A DNA stretch of 64,000 bases from Niveibacterium terrae (lineage in GTDB: Bacteria > Pseudomonadota > Gammaproteobacteria > Burkholderiales > Rhodocyclaceae), in assembly GCF_048213115.1 (NCBI RefSeq), contig NZ_CP172404.1, positions 2,232,001 to 2,296,000 on the forward strand, given 5' to 3'. Shown in pieces: positions 61,236 to 64,000 of this stretch. Numbering within the stretch: the stretch's first letter is position 1; each line of letters begins with the position of its first letter. Both the position numbers and the translations under genes were made by a program. The notes under the pieces were generated by a model that saw nothing but the letters and a program-made list of their open reading frames with translations, was not told where the DNA came from and did no database searches.

Positions 61236-61889
61236 TCAGATCCGCGTGATCACGGCCTCGGCGGGAAGCCGGGACTTGGGCAGGCGGGCATTGAAATCAT
61301 CGGCGGAGCTATAGCCCAGGCCGACGACGACCAGCGACGTGAAGCCCCTCTCGTTCAGACCCAGCTCTTGGTCGAGCAGGTGGGAGTCGAAACCCTCCAT
61401 CGGACAGGCATCGATCTCCAGGCTCGCCGCGTTTGTCAACAGAGCGCCCAGCGCCAGATAGACCTGCTTCTCTATCCAGGTCTGCAGGTCCTTGCGCTCG
61501 AAGCGGTGGACGTCCGTATAGAAAGCGCGGGCCTTCCTCTGGTTCGCCTTCGCTTCTGGCGTCGGGAAGCGCCCGTCGGCGTCCTCGTGCTCCAGCACCG
61601 CATCCAGGTGGATCCGGTCCAGCGAAACCCGGGCGCAGAGCACGATCACATGCGAGGCATCGCGGACTTTCGGCGCGTTGTAGGCGTAGTTGCCGGGCAT
61701 CGCTTTAGCGACGCGCTCCTTGCCTTCGGGCGTCGCCGCGAGCACGAAATGCCAGGGTTGGGAGTTGACCGAGGACGGAGCGAAGCGAAGCGCTTCGAGC
61801 AGATCCTCGATCTGCGGGTCGGGAATGCGCCGCTCGGGATCAAAAACCTTGGTCGTGTGGCGGGCCCGCGCGATATCCGAGACTGTCAT
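61236..61889 (-). CDS. nfsB: Oxygen-insensitive NAD(P)H nitroreductase NfsB
   Basis: NfsB is an FMN flavoprotein that reduces nitroaromatics and quinones by two electrons. The 217-residue product is exactly the E. coli size. It has RHTTKVFDPERRIPDPQIED, FAPSSVNSQPWHFVLA (FMN phosphate region), GALLTNAASLEIDACPMEGF and the C-terminal FTSLVVVGLGYSSADDFNAR. The start at 61889 fits; a much longer open frame upstream has no homology. It is divergent from an AraC-family regulator that may control it. Confidence 0.94.
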   Translation of the reverse strand: MTVSDIARARHTTKVFDPERRIPDPQIEDLLEALRFAPSSVNSQPWHFVLAATPEGKERVAKAMPGNYAYNAPKVRDASHVIVLCARVSLDRIHLDAVLEHEDADGRFPTPEAKANQRKARAFYTDVHRFERKDLQTWIEKQVYLALGALLTNAASLEIDACPMEGFDSHLLDQELGLNERGFTSLVVVGLGYSSADDFNARLPKSRLPAEAVITRI

Positions 61890-61999
61890 GGAAAACCTCT
61901 CTGAGTGGGTCGTTTCTCTGTCCGGCGATGATACGCCGGCAGATTTGAAAGCCGGTGTGACGCTATGATGCACCGATCGCCGCACAGCGAGGAATGCCC

Positions 62000-62764
62000 G
62001 TGAACGCCCCCTCTTCCCAGACTCGCTTCTGGCGCCCCCTGCCCTGGCTCGAAATCCGTCAGTCGCACGAGATGCGCGAGCGTTTCGTGCGCCACACCCA
62101 CCCCGGACTGAGCATCGGCCTGATCGACCGGGGCGCGACCGTGCTCGACCTGGGCGGGCGGCGCGTGCCGCTCGTGGCCGGTCAGGCGGTGTTGATTCCT
62201 CCTGGCCTCGCCCATGCCTGCAACCCCGAGCCGTCGCAGCCGTGGAGCAACCGGATGGTCTTCGTTGCCGCCGGGGCGAACTGGGCACTGCCCGAAGGCG
62301 GCCAGGCGATCGTGCTGCGCGACCGCGCGCGCTGCTTGAAGCTCAGGGCCCTGATCACGCGCCTGTGCCGTCCCCACGCGAAATGGATCGACGCGTTCGC
62401 GCTGATGCGGGCGCTTAAAAGCCTTGCCGGAGAAAGGGGGCGGATCCGCAGCAGGCCAGCCTGGCTCGCGCCGATCAAGCACGGTCTGCTCGCCGGGAAC
62501 GGTGAGACGCTCGCGACGCTGGCGCAGCGGGTGGGGCTGAGCCGCTGGCAGCTGATCCGCGCTTTCGCTGCAGCAACCGGCCTGACTCCCCACGCCTGGT
62601 TGCTCGATCAACGCGTGCAGCGCGCCCGCGAACTGCTGCGCGAGCCCGGCCGCAGCCTCAGCGAGATCGCGCTGACGACCGGCTTCGCGGACCAGAGTCA
62701 TTTCAGCCGCGCCTTCAAGGCCCGCACCGCGGTCACGCCGGGGCGCTACCGCGGCAAGCCCTAA
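62000..62764 (+). CDS. AraC family transcriptional regulator
   Basis: The product of 254 residues has an N-terminal cupin (HTHPGLSIGLIDRGATVLDL to IPPGLAHACNPEP) that would bind an effector. A C-terminal pair of helix-turn-helix units (LATLAQRVGLSRWQLIRAFA and LSEIALTTGFADQSHFSRAF) includes the AraC signature. I prefer GTG at 62000 with GAGGA at a proper distance; ATG at 61994 would touch that site directly. It lies between nfsB and an amino-acid exporter gene; AraC regulators paired with LysE genes often control the exporter. Confidence 0.9.
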   Translation: MNAPSSQTRFWRPLPWLEIRQSHEMRERFVRHTHPGLSIGLIDRGATVLDLGGRRVPLVAGQAVLIPPGLAHACNPEPSQPWSNRMVFVAAGANWALPEGGQAIVLRDRARCLKLRALITRLCRPHAKWIDAFALMRALKSLAGERGRIRSRPAWLAPIKHGLLAGNGETLATLAQRVGLSRWQLIRAFAAATGLTPHAWLLDQRVQRARELLREPGRSLSEIALTTGFADQSHFSRAFKARTAVTPGRYRGKP

Positions 62765-62831
62765 CGCAATTTCGTACAAGACGGGACGCAGCGCAGCGCC
62801 GATGCTGGAGGCCCTTCCTCCAGGAGACATC

Positions 62832-63452
62832 ATGTCCGCGCTGCAGAGTTTCATCCTGATCGCCACGGCCCATTTCCTCGCGCTCCTGAGTCCCGGTCCG
62901 GACTTCCTGCTGATCCTTGCGACCAGCACCCGCCACGGCAGCCGGGCGGGAGTGCGCGCCAGCGCCGGCATCGCGCTCGCCAACGGCGTCTATATCGCGG
63001 TCGCGCTGGCCGGCGTCTCGGCGCTCGCCCGCTCGCCCGCGCTGCTCTCAGCCCTGGGCTGGGGGGGAGCGGCCTACCTTGCCTGGCTGGGCGCAAAGCT
63101 GCTCAGCGCTAAGGCGGCGGACCACCCGGCCTCATCCGCCGCCGATCCGGCCGCCGATACTGCCGTCTTTCGCGCGGGCTTCCTCTCGGGTCTGCTGAAC
63201 CCGAAGAACATGCTGTTCTACTTCAGCCTGTTCAGTCTGGGGGCGGAACAGGGCAGCGCGCTGACCCGCACCGGCTACGGGCTCTGGATGTTCACGGTCG
63301 TGTTCTGCTGGGATGCCTGGCTCGCCCGCTCTCTGGGCCGGGGTCGCCTGCACCAGTGGTTCAACGCCCGCCAGAGAAAGATCGAGCGCGGCTGCGGCGC
63401 CCTGTTCGTGCTGCTCGCGGCCGGCCTCGCCCTGGGCGCTCGCGGCGCCTGA
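62832..63452 (+). CDS. LysE/RhtB family amino-acid exporter
   Basis: RhtB-type proteins export amino acids or related small molecules. The 206-residue protein has six predicted membrane helices, the family's SPGPDFLLILATSTRHGSRA loop at the first turn, and FLSGLLNPKNMLFYFSLFSL near residue 120. The ATG at 62832 follows AGGAG at five bases; an earlier in-frame ATG (62802) lies upstream of that site. Substrate cannot be told from sequence. It follows the AraC gene by 67 bases on the same strand. Confidence 0.92.
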   Translation: MSALQSFILIATAHFLALLSPGPDFLLILATSTRHGSRAGVRASAGIALANGVYIAVALAGVSALARSPALLSALGWGGAAYLAWLGAKLLSAKAADHPASSAADPAADTAVFRAGFLSGLLNPKNMLFYFSLFSLGAEQGSALTRTGYGLWMFTVVFCWDAWLARSLGRGRLHQWFNARQRKIERGCGALFVLLAAGLALGARGA

Positions 63453-63534
63453 GCTCATCGCTCTTTCCCTGAGTACCTCCCGCCGGGTTAGGATCCGCTC
63501 TTTGCGCCAGTGGCGCGGCGAACTTCGGAACGGC

Positions 63535-64000
63535 ATGAACGAGCAACTGGGCCTGATTCTTCTCCTGCTGCAGCAGATGTGCGTGTATCTGGTCATCGCC
63601 TATCTGCTCAGCAAAACCCCTCTTTTCATCCCGCTGACCCAGGTCACGATCCGGCTGCCGCACAAGCTGCTCTGCTACGCGATCTTCTCGGTGTTCTGCA
63701 TCCTCGGCACCTACTTCAGCCTGCCGGTCGATGACTCGTATGCGAACACGCGGGCGATCGGCGCCGTGCTCGGAGGGCTGCTCGGCGGCCCGTCGGTCGG
63801 CTTCGCGGTCGGGCTGACCGGGGGCTTTCACCGCTACTCGCTGGGCGGCGTCACGGCTCTGGCCTGCATGGTCTCGACGGTCACCGAAGGCCTGATCGGC
63901 GGGGCGATCCACCGCTACCTGATCCGCCGCGGCCGGGTGCTGGAACTCTTCAGCCCGGTCAGCGCCGGTCTGACGGCCTTTGCCGCCGAGATCGCGCAGA
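63535..64000 (+). CDS. btsS: BtsS/LytS-type sensor histidine kinase, N-terminus only
   Basis: The visible 155 codons encode a 5TM receptor domain of the LytS type. MNEQLGLILLLLQQMCVYLV, SKTPLFIPLTQVTIRLPHKL, IGAVLGGLLGGPSVGFAVGL and GGFHRYSLGGVTAL follow E. coli BtsS (YehU), the pyruvate sensor, closely. A GAF and a histidine-kinase domain should follow beyond the window. The ribosome site is weak (CGGAAC). Whether it senses pyruvate here is inference from the match. Confidence 0.82.
   Translation, partial: MNEQLGLILLLLQQMCVYLVIAYLLSKTPLFIPLTQVTIRLPHKLLCYAIFSVFCILGTYFSLPVDDSYANTRAIGAVLGGLLGGPSVGFAVGLTGGFHRYSLGGVTALACMVSTVTEGLIGGAIHRYLIRRGRVLELFSPVSAGLTAFAAEIAQ

Noticed and set aside
61940..61970. 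TTGAAA and TATGAT as an AraC-gene promoter
   Set aside because: Only 13 bases separate the elements, too short for sigma-70.

Overview
The window is GC-rich, densely packed chromosomal DNA from a betaproteobacterium, perhaps close to Rhodocyclales (inference only). Three things point there: the order leuC-entericidin-leuD-leuB-asd-fimV-truA-trpF-trpB-trpA-accD-folC-SPOR-cvpA-purF, the skp-bamA-rseP-dxr-cdsA-uppS-frr-pyrH-tsf-rpsB block, and families I know mainly from Betaproteobacteria (DUF2863, DUF3079, FimV). I saw no rRNA, tRNA, insertion sequence, phage or CRISPR array.

Layout. Positions 1-9.8 kb (minus strand) hold the envelope and translation block, headed by a likely promoter and structured leader for rpsB. 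At 10.1-13.5 kb are map and glnD (plus). At 13.5-14.8 kb are def and a methylthioinosine phosphorylase (minus), divergent from typA. A lone SDR oxidoreductase follows. At 18.0-23.8 kb lies the proteostasis cluster tig-clpP-clpX-lon, with a near-consensus sigma-32 promoter in front of lon. At 24.0-27.1 kb are a secreted beta-helix protein, glnB and cysS. At 27.2-31.4 kb (plus) a TPR lipid-free secreted protein, an L,D-transpeptidase, two cyclophilins and lpxH form one operon, ending at a bidirectional terminator shared with purF.

From 31.4 to 48.1 kb everything is minus strand: purine, folate, fatty-acid, tryptophan, polar pilus-assembly (fimV), aspartate-family and leucine genes, mostly joined by ATGA overlaps. 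Between leuB and asd I find a 38-codon reading frame whose end reads ITTIIITTGI. It resembles a threonine-operon leader peptide and is the most interesting new candidate here. From 48.2 to 51.4 kb are an M48 lipoprotein protease, aroC and an M14 carboxypeptidase (minus). From 51.6 to 56.2 kb is a tightly coupled biotin operon, bioA-bioF-bioHC-bioD, in which BioH and BioC are one fused protein.

The last 8 kb is more accessory: DUF2863, msrB, a small glycine-rich membrane protein, a secreted S9 oligopeptidase, a probable TonB remnant, DUF3079, an NfsB nitroreductase, an AraC regulator, a LysE-type exporter, and the start of a BtsS/LytS-type sensor kinase that runs off the end.

The genes connect in several ways. 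GlnD uridylylates GlnB, and both are encoded here. Skp, BamA, RseP, LpxH, the L,D-transpeptidase and the cyclophilins all serve envelope assembly. Lon, ClpXP and trigger factor form the protein quality-control set.
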